Origin: Alkalicoccus daliensis | GTDB lineage: Bacteria; Bacillota; Bacilli; Bacillales; Salisediminibacteriaceae | DNA: 64,000 nucleotides | Direction of reading: 5' to 3' | Assembly: GCF_900103955.1 (NCBI RefSeq) | Contig: NZ_FNIL01000006.1 | Location: 1 to 64,000, forward strand | Shown: positions 24,955-34,012 of the stretch, piece by piece | Layout: every line of letters begins with the position of its first letter | How positions within the stretch are numbered: position 1 is the first letter of the stretch | Made by a program: the position numbers and the translations under genes | The notes under the pieces: generated by a model | What the model saw: only the letters and a program-made list of their open reading frames with translations | What the model was told of the DNA's origin: nothing | Database searches by the model: none

Positions 24955-26464
24955 TGATTTCCCCTCCAGTTGCCAACTTTAATATAGATTCCTGGTTAGC
25001 CTCTTCTCTCGTTAATTCACCTGTTATCCGATTTTCAGCCATTACAAGAATCCGGTCTGACATTCCAAGCAATTCCGGCAGCTCTGAAGAGATCATAATA
25101 ATGGCTACACCCTGAGCAGTCAGCTCATTTATTAGTTTATAAATTTCCTGCTTCGCCCCTACGTCGATTCCACGGGTAGGTTCATCTAATATAAGTATTT
25201 TTGGCCCTGACATTAACCATTTGCTCAGCACTACTTTCTGCTGGTTTCCCCCGCTCAGTGTCAGCACCTTGGTTTCTAAGGAAGGAGTTTTCACCCTCAT
25301 TTTGCTGTTATAATTTTCCGTTTCGATAATCTCTTTTTCATGATTAAGGAAGGACAAACTGGAAACTTGATTGAGCGAAGCCATCGTCGTGTTTTTCGTA
25401 ACATCCATTCCGAGCACCAGTCCAAATTTCTTTCTGTCCTCTGATACATACGCAAGTCCGGCTTTTATCGCTTCTTTCGGTCCTTTAATAGAGTAATCTT
25501 TTCCGTCAATCGAGATACTGCCCTTCATAGTTCCTTCGTAGCCGCCAAACAGGCTCATTGCCAGCTCCGTTCTTCCAGCTCCCATTAATCCACCGATGCC
25601 CAGCACTTCTCCTTTTTTTAACTCAAAGTTAATCCCAGAGGTTACTTCTTTCTTTGCCTGTTGGAGAATAAATGAGAAGTCTTTTACTTCCATCACTTTT
25701 TCTTCTATTATATTGTTGACGTAAGGGAACAAATCATTTAACTCACGGCCCACCATAAGAGAAATAATATCGTTTTCTGTGATTTCTTTAATATCTTTTG
25801 TAGCAATACTTTCTCCATCACGCAGCACCGTTACTTTATCTGAAATTCTCATGACTTCTTTCAGCTTGTGAGAAATATATATAACCGTAATTCCATCTTC
25901 ACGGAGCTGCTCCAGGATCTCGATTAAAATTTCTACTTCCCCTTCCGCGAGAGCGGCTGTAGGTTCATCCATGATAATAATTTCTGCATTTTTAGCTAAG
26001 GCCTTCGCTATTTCCACCAGTTGCTGCTGCCCCACACCGAGCGAAGATATTTTTAAATTCGATTCAATATGAAGTCCTATCTTAGTGAGCCATTGATTTG
26101 CTTCTTTATACATTTCTTCCCAATTAATAATACCCGCTTTTTTCGGTTCATTATTTAGGAAAATGTTTTCTGCGATTGACATCTCCTGTACTAAAGCAAG
26201 TTCCTGATAAATAATAGTGACCCCTGCTAATTCAGAATCTTTAATTTCTGCAAACTGCTGTTCTTTTCCTTCGATTAAAATATCCCCTTCATAAGTACCG
26301 TGGGGATATACACCACTTAAAACTTTCATTAACGTGGACTTCCCAGCACCATTTTCCCCGCACAGAGAATGTATTTCTCCTCTTTCTACTTTAAACGTAA
26401 CGTTGTTTAGTGCCTTTACTCCTGGAAATTCCTTTGTAATGTTTTTCATTTCTAAAATTGCCAT
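24944..26464 (-). CDS. xylG: Xylose-type ABC transporter ATP-binding protein
   Basis: XylG is the double ATPase that drives sugar uptake through XylH. Its 506 residues carry two ABC modules: the first with GENGAGKSTLMK and signature LGVGQQQLVEIAKAL, the second with the degenerate Walker A GLMGAGRTELAM and the signature LSGGNQQKVVLSKWL, as usual for this class. The start is the ATG at 26464 with AAGGTGG upstream; GTG codons just before it overlap the binding site. A strong hairpin separates it from xylF. Confidence 0.93.
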   Translation of the reverse strand: MAILEMKNITKEFPGVKALNNVTFKVERGEIHSLCGENGAGKSTLMKVLSGVYPHGTYEGDILIEGKEQQFAEIKDSELAGVTIIYQELALVQEMSIAENIFLNNEPKKAGIINWEEMYKEANQWLTKIGLHIESNLKISSLGVGQQQLVEIAKALAKNAEIIIMDEPTAALAEGEVEILIEILEQLREDGITVIYISHKLKEVMRISDKVTVLRDGESIATKDIKEITENDIISLMVGRELNDLFPYVNNIIEEKVMEVKDFSFILQQAKKEVTSGINFELKKGEVLGIGGLMGAGRTELAMSLFGGYEGTMKGSISIDGKDYSIKGPKEAIKAGLAYVSEDRKKFGLVLGMDVTKNTTMASLNQVSSLSFLNHEKEIIETENYNSKMRVKTPSLETKVLTLSGGNQQKVVLSKWLMSGPKILILDEPTRGIDVGAKQEIYKLINELTAQGVAIIMISSELPELLGMSDRILVMAENRITGELTREEANQESILKLATGGEINEK

Positions 26465-26484
26465 CTGTTCCACCACCTTATAAA

Positions 26485-26514
26485 AGAAGAAGGAAGGTTG
26501 TCCTTCCTTCTTCT
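26485..26514 (-). other. Hairpin between xylF and xylG
   Basis: AGAAGAAGGAAGG and CCTTCCTTCTTCT form a perfect 13-bp stem with a 4-base loop and no good T run. It probably protects the xylF message or partly stops transcription, giving more binding protein than ATPase. Confidence 0.6.
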
Positions 26515-26529
26515 GAGTACTTATATATT

Positions 26530-27606
26530 TTATTCTTCCGGCTGTTCTGGACGATCTTCTTCAGGCACCCCGCTGTATACGTCTTCAAAATCCTGGAATC
26601 CATCTGCGATTACAGTATCTACCATGTTATCTCCATCTACAGATACAGGATCAAGGAAAATGGAAGGAATTTCTCCAACTTCATTTTCAATGGTGTCATC
26701 GAAATCAACGTCTTCCCCATTCCCTAAACTTACTGCTAATTCAGCTGCTTCTGAAGCAATAAGATGGATAGGTTTGTACACAGTCATTGACTGCGTGCCT
26801 TGTACTACCCGCTGTGTTCCAGCTAAGTCAGCATCCTGCCCTGAAATAGCAACATCCCCGGCCATGTTTTCCGCTTCCAGTGCCTGGATCGCTCCACCTG
26901 CAGTATTATCGTTGGAAGCTACTACAGCATCAATTTCATTATTATTCGCAGTTAAGGCATTTTCCATGATAGTTAAAGCTTCACTTGCAGACCAGTCATC
27001 CGCCCACTGATCCCCGACAATTTCAATATCTCCACTTTCCACCAGCGGATCGAGAATATTCATTTGTCCTTCTCTAAACATATAAGCGTTATTATCAGTT
27101 GGCGCTCCGCCAATTAAATAGTAATTTCCTTCCGGCACCTGATCAACTAAGTATTCGGCCTGCATCTCACCTACACGAATATTATCAAAAGAAATATATG
27201 CATCTATTTCTGCGTTATTTATTAAACGGTCATAAGCGATAACGGGAATTCCTTCATCCACCGCCTGCTGTGCAACAGCACTGATGCTGTCAGAGTTATG
27301 TGGAATAATTACCAGTACATCTATGCCCTGTGTCAGCATATTTTCCACCTGGCTGCTCTGCTCTGCTTCATCCCCATCGGCCGATTGCACCAGCACTTCA
27401 GCGCCATGTTCTTCTGCTGTTTCCACGAAAATATCTCTGTCATTCTGCCATCTTTCCAGTGTTAAATCCGCAACAGCTAAACCGATGGTCAGCCCCTCTT
27501 CGCCATTTTCCCCGCTTGCTTCATTATTATTTTCCAAATCCTGCCCACAAGCTGTAAGCGCTACCAAAGCAGCACTAAAAAATAAGCAATTTTTTACTTT
27601 TTTCAT
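26530..27606 (-). CDS. xylF: Xylose-type ABC transporter substrate-binding lipoprotein
   Basis: XylF binds the sugar outside the membrane and passes it to XylGH. The 358-residue protein has a lipobox (ALTACGQ, Cys at 20), then a periplasmic-binding type I fold with the typical GLAVADLTLERWQND start, VIAYDRLI hinge strand and VVASNDNTAGG. The C-terminal tail is very acidic. The first gene of xylFGH, it has a sigma-A promoter with an operator-like palindrome and faces xylR. Family membership is firm; the exact sugar is inferred. Confidence 0.93.
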   Translation of the reverse strand: MKKVKNCLFFSAALVALTACGQDLENNNEASGENGEEGLTIGLAVADLTLERWQNDRDIFVETAEEHGAEVLVQSADGDEAEQSSQVENMLTQGIDVLVIIPHNSDSISAVAQQAVDEGIPVIAYDRLINNAEIDAYISFDNIRVGEMQAEYLVDQVPEGNYYLIGGAPTDNNAYMFREGQMNILDPLVESGDIEIVGDQWADDWSASEALTIMENALTANNNEIDAVVASNDNTAGGAIQALEAENMAGDVAISGQDADLAGTQRVVQGTQSMTVYKPIHLIASEAAELAVSLGNGEDVDFDDTIENEVGEIPSIFLDPVSVDGDNMVDTVIADGFQDFEDVYSGVPEEDRPEQPEE

Positions 27607-27636
27607 AAATAAGTCCCCCTTTTTTGTAATATTTAA

Positions 27637-27680
27637 AATATAGCACTAGAACTTAGTTAGTGCAATAGACGAACTAAGTT
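27637..27680 (-). promoter_or_regulatory. xylF promoter with XylR-type operator
   Basis: On the minus strand, TTGCAC (27660-27665) and TATATT (27637-27642) are 17 bp apart. The palindrome AACTTAGTT (27650-27658) with AACTAAGTT (27672-27680) spans the -35 region and resembles the xyl operators of bacilli. On the other strand a TATAAT near 27729 may serve xylR. Confidence 0.75.
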
Positions 27681-27778
27681 TTCTTTATTTATTTTTTTCT
27701 TCACTTTATATTGGTACCAGACCTAAGTATAATGGTATTTAATCTTGCAAAATAAATGTGAATTGAAGTGGTGATAAA

Positions 27779-28933
27779 TTGAACATTACAGGTGACCAGA
27801 CTTATATTAAAGGAATGAATAAAAATCTGGTACTTAACATTATTCGCAGTAAAGCGCCTTTATCCAGAGCGGATCTCTCTCAACTGACCGGTTTGAATAA
27901 AGGGACAGTTTCCAGTCTCGTAGGTGAATTGATAATAGAAAACTTTGTGTATGAAATAGGACCTGGCGAATCCAGTGGAGGAAGAAAACCTGTACTATTA
28001 ATGTTTAAGCAGCAAGCAGCTTATGCAATCGGCCTGGACATCGGCGTAAATTATTTGTTCGGTGCCCTTACAGATTTAACTGGAGAAATAATAGAAACCA
28101 TACACCTCCCTTCCAGCAACAGAAGTGAGGAAATTTCCACAAAAGTTCAGGAAGTTATTAATCAGCTGACAGTAAAAACTCCCAGTTCTCCCTATGGAAT
28201 TATCGGTATCGGCATCGGCTTTCCGGGACTTGTAAATGAATCCGGGACTGTATTGTTTGCCCCTAATCTTTCAGGTGATTTTTCTAACCTAAAAGAGCAG
28301 CTGGAAGAAAACTATAATTTACCTGTGTATATTGAAAATGAAGCAAATTGTGGCGCGTACGGAGAAAAGATAAAAGGCAGGGGGATCGATACCAGGGACT
28401 TGCTTTATATCAGTGTTGGTGGAGGCATCGGTGCTGGAGTTATCATAAATAATCAAGTTTTTAAAGGCTCCCAAGGATATTCCGGCGAAGCAGGGCATGC
28501 TGCGATGGAATTTAAAGGTCTTCCGTGCACTTGCGGGAATCAAGGCTGCTGGGAACTGTATGCTTCAGAACAGGCAGTTCTTCGTAAATCAAAGGAGAAA
28601 TTCGGAGAAACACTGACATTTGAAGAATTAATCGTAAAAGCAGAAGAGCGAAATGAAGATGCAGTCCTAATTTTTAAGGAAATTGGAGAGTATCTGGGGC
28701 ATGGCATTACTAATTTAGTTAATATCTTTAACCCTGAGCTGGTGGTGATTGGAAATCGTATGGCATCAGCCAGACAGTGGCTGGAAGAATCATTAAATAA
28801 CACTGTTAATTCCACTGCTATTTCGTTTCACCGGGAAAATTTAAGGGTCGAGTTTTCAAATTTAAATGCTACAGGCACTGCCGTTGGGGCCTCGTACTTT
28901 ATCATTGAAGATTTTTTTGAACGGATTATTTAA
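27779..28933 (+). CDS. xylR: ROK-family xylose repressor
   Basis: XylR represses xylose genes until the sugar binds. The 384-residue protein has an N-terminal winged helix (SRADLSQLTGLNKGTVSSLV) and a C-terminal ROK sugar-binding fold (IGLDIGVNYLFGALTDLTG) with the zinc-binding cysteines CTCGNQGCWE and the GEAGHAAME motif. The start is a TTG at 27779 with a GAAGTGGTG site upstream. It is divergent from xylFGH with a matching palindrome in between. No xylA or xylB lies next to it, so those are presumably elsewhere. Confidence 0.9.
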   Translation: MNITGDQTYIKGMNKNLVLNIIRSKAPLSRADLSQLTGLNKGTVSSLVGELIIENFVYEIGPGESSGGRKPVLLMFKQQAAYAIGLDIGVNYLFGALTDLTGEIIETIHLPSSNRSEEISTKVQEVINQLTVKTPSSPYGIIGIGIGFPGLVNESGTVLFAPNLSGDFSNLKEQLEENYNLPVYIENEANCGAYGEKIKGRGIDTRDLLYISVGGGIGAGVIINNQVFKGSQGYSGEAGHAAMEFKGLPCTCGNQGCWELYASEQAVLRKSKEKFGETLTFEELIVKAEERNEDAVLIFKEIGEYLGHGITNLVNIFNPELVVIGNRMASARQWLEESLNNTVNSTAISFHRENLRVEFSNLNATGTAVGASYFIIEDFFERII

Positions 28934-28948
28934 GACTATCACATAAAG

Positions 28949-28993
28949 AGTCCCCTCCTTTATTCTTTATTAAATAAAAAGGAGGGTCTTTTC
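28949..28993 (+). terminator. Terminator of xylR
   Basis: CCCTCCTTTATT pairs imperfectly with AATAAAAAGGAGGG, followed by TCTTTT. Confidence 0.7.
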
Positions 28994-29154
28994 ATGAGTG
29001 AATGTTTAAAGCTGGATCGATCATTCAGCGAATAATTCTTTTGGCAAGCAAAATCCCGAAGGTTAGTACACTTCGAGTGCGGTTTTTGGAATGTCTGGAT
29101 AAAAATTTAATTCATCGTTCCCATGTACCGCAGTGACTTCCTTGCTTCCAATTT

Positions 29155-29351
29155 TCTTTTACTCTCATTTAACACGATTTACTCCCTGCTAACTTGAATT
29201 TACTCATTTTTCACAAGCACATACTCTCGTGTAAGTCATTTACTCTCGCGCTGGAATACTTCACTCATTTTTAAACAGTGAAAAATGCATTAATTCATTT
29301 TTCTGACCCAGGAATTCATTTTTGCCAGCAAGCTGAAAATCCCTTCACTCA
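29155..29351 (-). repeat. Array C: 21-bp phased repeat with GAGTAAAT core
   Basis: Read on the minus strand, GAGTAAAT-like cores recur every 19-21 bp: GAGTGAAGTATTCC, GAGTAAATGACTT, GAGTATGTGCTTG, GAGTAAATTCAAG, GAGTAAATCGTG, GAGTAAAAG. The GAGTAAA core and step size are shared with arrays A and B, but the rest of each unit differs and no long spacer is seen. The remaining gap from 28,994 holds nothing further that I can name. Confidence 0.6.
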
Positions 29352-29356
29352 CCAAC

Positions 29357-29384
29357 ACAAAAACCACCGCAAAATGCAGTGGCT
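29357..29384 (-). terminator. Terminator of the DUF1232 gene
   Basis: On the minus strand CCACTGCA, TTT and TGCGGTGG form an 8-bp stem with one G-U pair, followed by five T. Confidence 0.7.
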
Positions 29385-29396
29385 TCCCTGACGTTT

Positions 29397-29846
29397 CTAT
29401 TCAGCACCTGGCATAAATTTATCATCAACGTTTCCTGGAGCTTCTCCAAACCATTGAATAATTTTTCCGTGTGCCTTTTCCTTCGTTTCTTCACTGATAT
29501 GGGTACCGATCTGATAAACTGCATAAACAATGACAGCAAGATCATCCGCGAAACCGATGACCGGGATCATATCAGGAATCAAATCAACCGGCAGGATCAA
29601 GTAACCAAGCGCACCGGCAATGGTCAGTTTTGCCTGCTTCGGAACCCCCGGATCATTCATAGAGTAAAACAGCAGGAGACTGAAGTAGACGAGCTTCGAA
29701 CCCATTTTCTTTGAATAGCTTCGCAGCTTTTCCCAAAACTTGTTTTCTTCAAATTCGTCTGCGGATTTGTCTATCATTTTCTGTGGATCCATCTGCTTGA
29801 GTTTCTCCTGATAACTTTTATCCTTTTTATTAAACCATTTTGCCAC
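29397..29846 (-). CDS. YkvA-family (DUF1232) protein
   Basis: This 149-residue protein has the short DUF1232 domain with one or two membrane-associated helices (KLTIAGALGYLILPVDLIPD, then IPVIGFADDLAVIVYAVYQI), found in many bacteria with no settled function. The N-terminal third is charged and cytoplasmic. The start is the GTG at 29846, because GGAGGG lies 6 bases upstream; an earlier GTG overlaps that site. It is the last of three genes transcribed together. Confidence 0.8.
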   Translation of the reverse strand: MAKWFNKKDKSYQEKLKQMDPQKMIDKSADEFEENKFWEKLRSYSKKMGSKLVYFSLLLFYSMNDPGVPKQAKLTIAGALGYLILPVDLIPDMIPVIGFADDLAVIVYAVYQIGTHISEETKEKAHGKIIQWFGEAPGNVDDKFMPGAE

Positions 29847-29905
29847 GTCGGTTCCCTCCACAGTTTTCTTTTATCTCTATTATAGAGGAAAACCTCTGTG
29901 TACAG

Positions 29906-30589
29906 CTATTTTTCTTCCATTTCTTCCACAATCTTTTTCGCAAACTGGCCGAGTTCCCCTTTGGAATACGCACGTACTACCTCCGGCAGGACTGCGCGAA
30001 GCGCCTGTTCCGTATATACGGAAGCATATCCTTCTTCCTGCATTGTTTGTTCAAGTTTTCTTGCAGCTTTTACCGCATGCAGGGTCGTCAATTTGTTTAC
30101 TTCTTCCACGACTGACTCGTTATCTTCCACCAGTTCTCCAATGGCAGCGAAAAGGTTCTCCGCTTCGCCCTCCTGCTTTTTCTCCGTCACAAAAAGCCCA
30201 GCACCATTCTGTCGCAGACTTTCCGCATGCCCGATCAGCTTGATTCCCTGCCACTGCAGCTGCGGAAATTTTTCTTTTAATTCCGTAGTCTGAAGCTTCG
30301 TGGCCATGTTAATGAGAAGGACGTTTTCCATATTCAGCCCTTCCGCCAAACATTCTTCGATAAAAGAAATGGTTTTATCTGCCGGCAGGACGAGCAGCAG
30401 GATATCCACCGAGGTGATGTCTTTTTTCCGCATCGCATACGCGTGGGCGAAGTTGGTTGCTTTATCCACTGTTTTCTCGTAATCCGGATGGTAAATACCT
30501 GTCTGCATGCGCTGCTTTTCAAACTGCGTCAGCAGGGCGGTGCCAAGCTTTCCGATACCGATTATTCCCCACTTCAATTTCTTGGCCAT
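29906..30589 (-). CDS. NAD(P)-binding oxidoreductase-like protein
   Basis: This 227-residue cytoplasmic protein begins with a Rossmann fingerprint (WGIIGIGKLGTALLTQFE) and has the layout of the pyrroline-5-carboxylate reductase/6-phosphogluconate dehydrogenase superfamily. LLLVLPADKTISFIEE and NVLLINMATKL correspond to the later strands. It is shorter than ProC (about 270) and lacks an obvious ProC C-terminal signature, so the reaction is uncertain; it may be a regulator that binds NADPH. It is 16 bp downstream of the EVE-like gene. Confidence 0.65.
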   Translation of the reverse strand: MAKKLKWGIIGIGKLGTALLTQFEKQRMQTGIYHPDYEKTVDKATNFAHAYAMRKKDITSVDILLLVLPADKTISFIEECLAEGLNMENVLLINMATKLQTTELKEKFPQLQWQGIKLIGHAESLRQNGAGLFVTEKKQEGEAENLFAAIGELVEDNESVVEEVNKLTTLHAVKAARKLEQTMQEEGYASVYTEQALRAVLPEVVRAYSKGELGQFAKKIVEEMEEK

Positions 30590-30605
30590 AAAAACCTCTC
30601 CTTCC

Positions 30606-31013
30606 TCACAGGCGATTTTCCTGAATATAATTCCACAAGCGGTCGCTCTGCGCCTGCTTCAGCGCGATCATAGTCTGGGCAAACATAAATTGGGACTGCG
30701 CTGCCTGCCGCATTTCCGGTGCGCTGAGCGGTGTTTTAAGAATATGAAACTGATCCAGCGGCGTAAAATATTCTTCTTCCGGATCTCCCCGGTATTCCTG
30801 CGTATCAAGTATACCGGAGCCGATGCCCACAGCAACAATCCCCGTACCGCTCTGATATAAAAAGACCCTGTCTCCCTCTTGAATCCGCTCTATTTTTTCT
30901 TTCCACGGCGAATAAAATGCTGCCGCTTTTCCTTCTCTGAGCATTGCTTCATGAGCCTCCGGGTTGTATTTAAAGTTGGTGTTTAATAAATAGCTGGATG
31001 ACTGCTGTGCCAT
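30606..31013 (-). CDS. EVE/PUA-like domain protein
   Basis: This 135-residue protein resembles EVE-domain proteins, PUA-like folds that bind modified bases in nucleic acids. The typical pieces are the first strand SYLLNTNFKYN, the GDRVFLYQSGTGIVAVG strand pair and the hydrophobic segment around DQFHILKTPLSAPEM. It is the first gene of a three-gene minus-strand unit. Some EVE proteins work with modification-dependent nucleases, but no nuclease is adjacent. The fold assignment is moderate. Confidence 0.6.
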   Translation of the reverse strand: MAQQSSSYLLNTNFKYNPEAHEAMLREGKAAAFYSPWKEKIERIQEGDRVFLYQSGTGIVAVGIGSGILDTQEYRGDPEEEYFTPLDQFHILKTPLSAPEMRQAAQSQFMFAQTMIALKQAQSDRLWNYIQENRL

Positions 31014-31167
31014 AACTGCCTCCTCTGGTTCACGATATAATTCTCTCAGTAAATATATACCTTTAATTACCTTGTCTTATGCATTTATTTAAGCAGTGTT
31101 TAGTCACGCTCATCAAATCAATCAATATTTTTTCATCGGAGGGGGATAACAGGTCAAAATAATATTA

Positions 31168-31196
31168 TTACTCTGCATAATGTAAGGGGTTACAAT
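31168..31196 (+). promoter_or_regulatory. Possible promoter of the DUF2264 gene
   Basis: TTACTC (31168-31173) and TACAAT (31191-31196) are 17 bp apart. The -10 is good and the -35 poor, which would suit an activator-dependent promoter. Confidence 0.4.
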
Positions 31197-31253
31197 AGAG
31201 GAAAGACGGAGAAACGTTTTAAACCTTCATGATTTAAGGAGCTGAACTTATCA

Positions 31254-33110
31254 TTGAAAACATTTAAACTACCGATTGAATCCAATCCGCTGCAGACAAA
31301 AAAAGATCTTCAGGATGCTTTACTGCAGATCGTTCAACCTTTGAAGCCTTATTACAGTGAAGGAAAAGCCCATGTGCATATTTCCAACACCAGTGCAGCC
31401 TACGCAGATGAGATTGCTGAAATGGAAACCTTCTCCAGAGTACTATGGGGGATAGCACCTTTACTCGCAGGTGGTGCAGAAGATGCGCATTGGAAAACCT
31501 GCCTGGAAGGAATTAAAAACGGAACAAATCCATCCCATGAAGAATATTGGGGAGAAATTCATAATTTTGATCAGAGAATTGTGGAAATGGCTGTATATGG
31601 ATACACACTGGTACTTGCACCAGAAAAGCTTTGGGAGCCTCTTGCTCCTCAGGAAAAAGAAAACCTGGCTTCCTGGCTTTCGCAGATTAATCACTGTAAA
31701 GTACACGACTGCAACTGGCTGTTTTTCCCCGTCTTAGTAAATTTGGGCCTAAAAAATATTAATCAGCCTTACGATGCGCAGCTGATTGAACAGAATTTAG
31801 ATAGAATAGAACATTTTTATCTGCAAAATGGCTGGTATGCAGACGGGGTGAACGCCCACACCGATTATTATGTACCGTTTGCTTTGCATTTTTACGGCCT
31901 ATTCTACGCAAAAGCTATGGAAAAAGAAGATCCGGACCGGGCTGCTGTCTATAAAGATAGAGCCGCAGTTTTTGCACAGGATTTTATTCACTGGTTTTCA
32001 GAGGATGGCTCAGCTGTTCCCTACGGCAGAAGTATGACCTATCGTTTTTCTCAGACTGCTTTTTGGAGCGCACTGGTGTATGCAGACGTAGACTGTTTTT
32101 CTTTAGGAGTTTTGAAAGGGCTGATTTTAAGACATTTCCGCTGGTGGTTTAAACAGCCTGTATTTACGAAAGATGGCTTATTAACGATCGGCTATGCCTA
32201 TCCCAATATGATCATGGCTGAAAACTACAATTCACCCGGTTCTCCCTACTGGTCCCTGAAATCTTTTCTGGTTTTATCATTAGAAGACGAGCACCCTTTC
32301 TGGGAGGCAGAAGAGATGCCGCTGCCGGAGCTGAATGAAAAATCTGTGCAGCACGAAGCAAGTATGATTCTTCAGAGAGATAAAAATACAAATCATGTGC
32401 TCGCTTATAATGCCGGACACCAAGCTACAAATGATCATACGCATACCTCTGCGAAATATGAAAAATTCGTATATTCCAGCATTTTTGGTTTCAGTATCCC
32501 GCGTGCAGAGTGGAAGCTTGAGCAGGGAGCTTTTGATTCCATGCTTGCGCTAAGCGAAGAAGATAATATTTACCGCGTAAAAAGAACAAGTGAGGAATTC
32601 AGGATAGAAGCAGATAAAATATATATGAAGTGGAAACCGTGGGCAGACGTGGAAGTACAGACGTGGATCCTTCCGGGTGCCGCTTCCCACTTAAGGATCC
32701 ACCGCATTCACAGCGAAAGAACATTGGACTATGCAGATGGCGGGTTTGCAATAGGAATGAAAAACGCACTGAACCAGGGAAGTGAAATAGAAGCCACTGA
32801 GCATGAGGATCTGGCTTTCATAAAGTTCCCCTGGGCAGAAAGCGGAATAGAACAAGTTTATGGAGACGGCCGTGCAGAAAGAGTGTATCCTCACTCCAAT
32901 ACAAATCTGATGCATTCCCGTACAATTATTCCTGCCTTGCGAGGAAAAATAAACAAAGGAACGACCTGGCTTGTCTCTTCCGTATACGGGACCCCGGGCA
33001 GTACCCATACCAATGAATGGATCAATAGCTGCACGGTGGAAAAAGATACTGACTTCATTACTGTGAAAAAGAAAGATACAAATGAAATAATATTTAAAAA
33101 CCCAGTATAG
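31254..33110 (+). CDS. DUF2264 protein, probable glycoside-active enzyme
   Basis: This 618-residue protein belongs to DUF2264, whose members are predicted (alpha/alpha)6-barrel enzymes of sugar breakdown; I recall the family being placed in CAZy as GH154 (beta-glucuronidase), but not with certainty. The N-terminal half is helical with aromatic clusters (YADGVNAHTDYYVPFALHFY, FRWWFKQPVFTKDG), the last third is beta-rich. There is no signal peptide, so it acts inside the cell on imported oligosaccharides. The start is a TTG at 31254 with AAGGAG 12 bases upstream, a longer gap than normal. The nearby GH88 and ABC importer support the role. Confidence 0.75.
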   Translation: MKTFKLPIESNPLQTKKDLQDALLQIVQPLKPYYSEGKAHVHISNTSAAYADEIAEMETFSRVLWGIAPLLAGGAEDAHWKTCLEGIKNGTNPSHEEYWGEIHNFDQRIVEMAVYGYTLVLAPEKLWEPLAPQEKENLASWLSQINHCKVHDCNWLFFPVLVNLGLKNINQPYDAQLIEQNLDRIEHFYLQNGWYADGVNAHTDYYVPFALHFYGLFYAKAMEKEDPDRAAVYKDRAAVFAQDFIHWFSEDGSAVPYGRSMTYRFSQTAFWSALVYADVDCFSLGVLKGLILRHFRWWFKQPVFTKDGLLTIGYAYPNMIMAENYNSPGSPYWSLKSFLVLSLEDEHPFWEAEEMPLPELNEKSVQHEASMILQRDKNTNHVLAYNAGHQATNDHTHTSAKYEKFVYSSIFGFSIPRAEWKLEQGAFDSMLALSEEDNIYRVKRTSEEFRIEADKIYMKWKPWADVEVQTWILPGAASHLRIHRIHSERTLDYADGGFAIGMKNALNQGSEIEATEHEDLAFIKFPWAESGIEQVYGDGRAERVYPHSNTNLMHSRTIIPALRGKINKGTTWLVSSVYGTPGSTHTNEWINSCTVEKDTDFITVKKKDTNEIIFKNPV

Positions 33111-33186
33111 TTTCTGATTATTGGCCTGAGAAATGCAGGCTGTAAAATAACTCTCTTATTTTACCTATGTCTCCACCGACTATATT

Positions 33187-33226
33187 AAAAACGACCCTTA
33201 CCAATTATCAGGCGAGGGTCGTTTTT
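33187..33226. terminator. Bidirectional terminator between the DUF2264 gene and yesL-like gene
   Basis: ACGACCCT and AGGGTCGT pair around a 16-base loop with A and T runs on the two sides. Confidence 0.75.
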
Positions 33227-33307
33227 AGGCTTGTGGAAAATCTTTTCTGTATCAGCATAGGTGTTTGTGTGTGCGTTTCCGAAGGACGTTTTCCAGTGGT
33301 GAGTCAT

Positions 33308-33976
33308 TCAGTTTTGTTTAATAAGTTCCTGCGGACGCAGTTCCGGGGCTGCAGAAAGTTTGTCTTTAATATCATTTATCTTTTTCAGATTCACACCCAT
33401 CATGCAATATGCAAGTGCGCTGATGCTGAAGAAAAAGAGTGCTCCCGGGATAAAGATGAACAGCAGGGTGAAGAGAAAGATTACTACAAGAATTGCAAAT
33501 GTGATGTGCGGGCTGGTAATTCCCATCATCATGGCAAGCTTCACTTTTTGAAAGAGGTTCATTTCAAAATGCACATAGATAGGGAAAATAAATAAGAGCA
33601 GCAGAGCTAAAGCAGCAGCAACGAAAATATTGATAAAAAATAACACATACATAATGATGTGGCTCTCTACAACTAATGCCGCAACCTGGAAATTAATAAA
33701 CAGAAGATACATAATAAAGGAGATCCCCGCTCCCAAGAGGTTACTTTTGAAGAACTCTTTTTTATACACTTCGATAAATTTTTTGTGAAAAATAAGCGTA
33801 TCGTCTTTTAACAACCAGCTTCTGATAATACTGAACAAGGCAATAGTAGCAGGCATAATGCCGAGTACTACTGCTCCTGTCAGCACTCCCAGCAGCCAGA
33901 GGAGGTTCAAATAAGCTAATTTCATCATTACGTCACTTATCTTGTATATACCGCCCATCACTCCACCTAATTGCAT
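33308..33976 (-). CDS. YesL-family (DUF624) membrane protein
   Basis: YesL-like proteins are small integral membrane proteins found beside carbohydrate ABC importers and YesMN regulators; their function is not settled. The 222-residue sequence has four or five membrane helices and the family start (GGVMGGIYKISDVMMKLAYL, then PATIALFSIIRSWL). The start is placed at the ATG at 33976, with GAGAGTG 6 bases upstream. It is the last gene of the yesM-yesN-GH88-yesL run. Confidence 0.88.
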   Translation of the reverse strand: MQLGGVMGGIYKISDVMMKLAYLNLLWLLGVLTGAVVLGIMPATIALFSIIRSWLLKDDTLIFHKKFIEVYKKEFFKSNLLGAGISFIMYLLFINFQVAALVVESHIIMYVLFFINIFVAAALALLLLFIFPIYVHFEMNLFQKVKLAMMMGITSPHITFAILVVIFLFTLLFIFIPGALFFFSISALAYCMMGVNLKKINDIKDKLSAAPELRPQELIKQN

Positions 33977-34012
33977 AGAAATCACTCTCTCTGTAATTTT
34001 CTCTGAGTAACT

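Noticed and set aside
31212-31232. GAGAAACGTTTTAAA as a cre site upstream of the DUF2264 gene
   Set aside because: Aligned on the central CG, it misses several fixed positions of the cre consensus.
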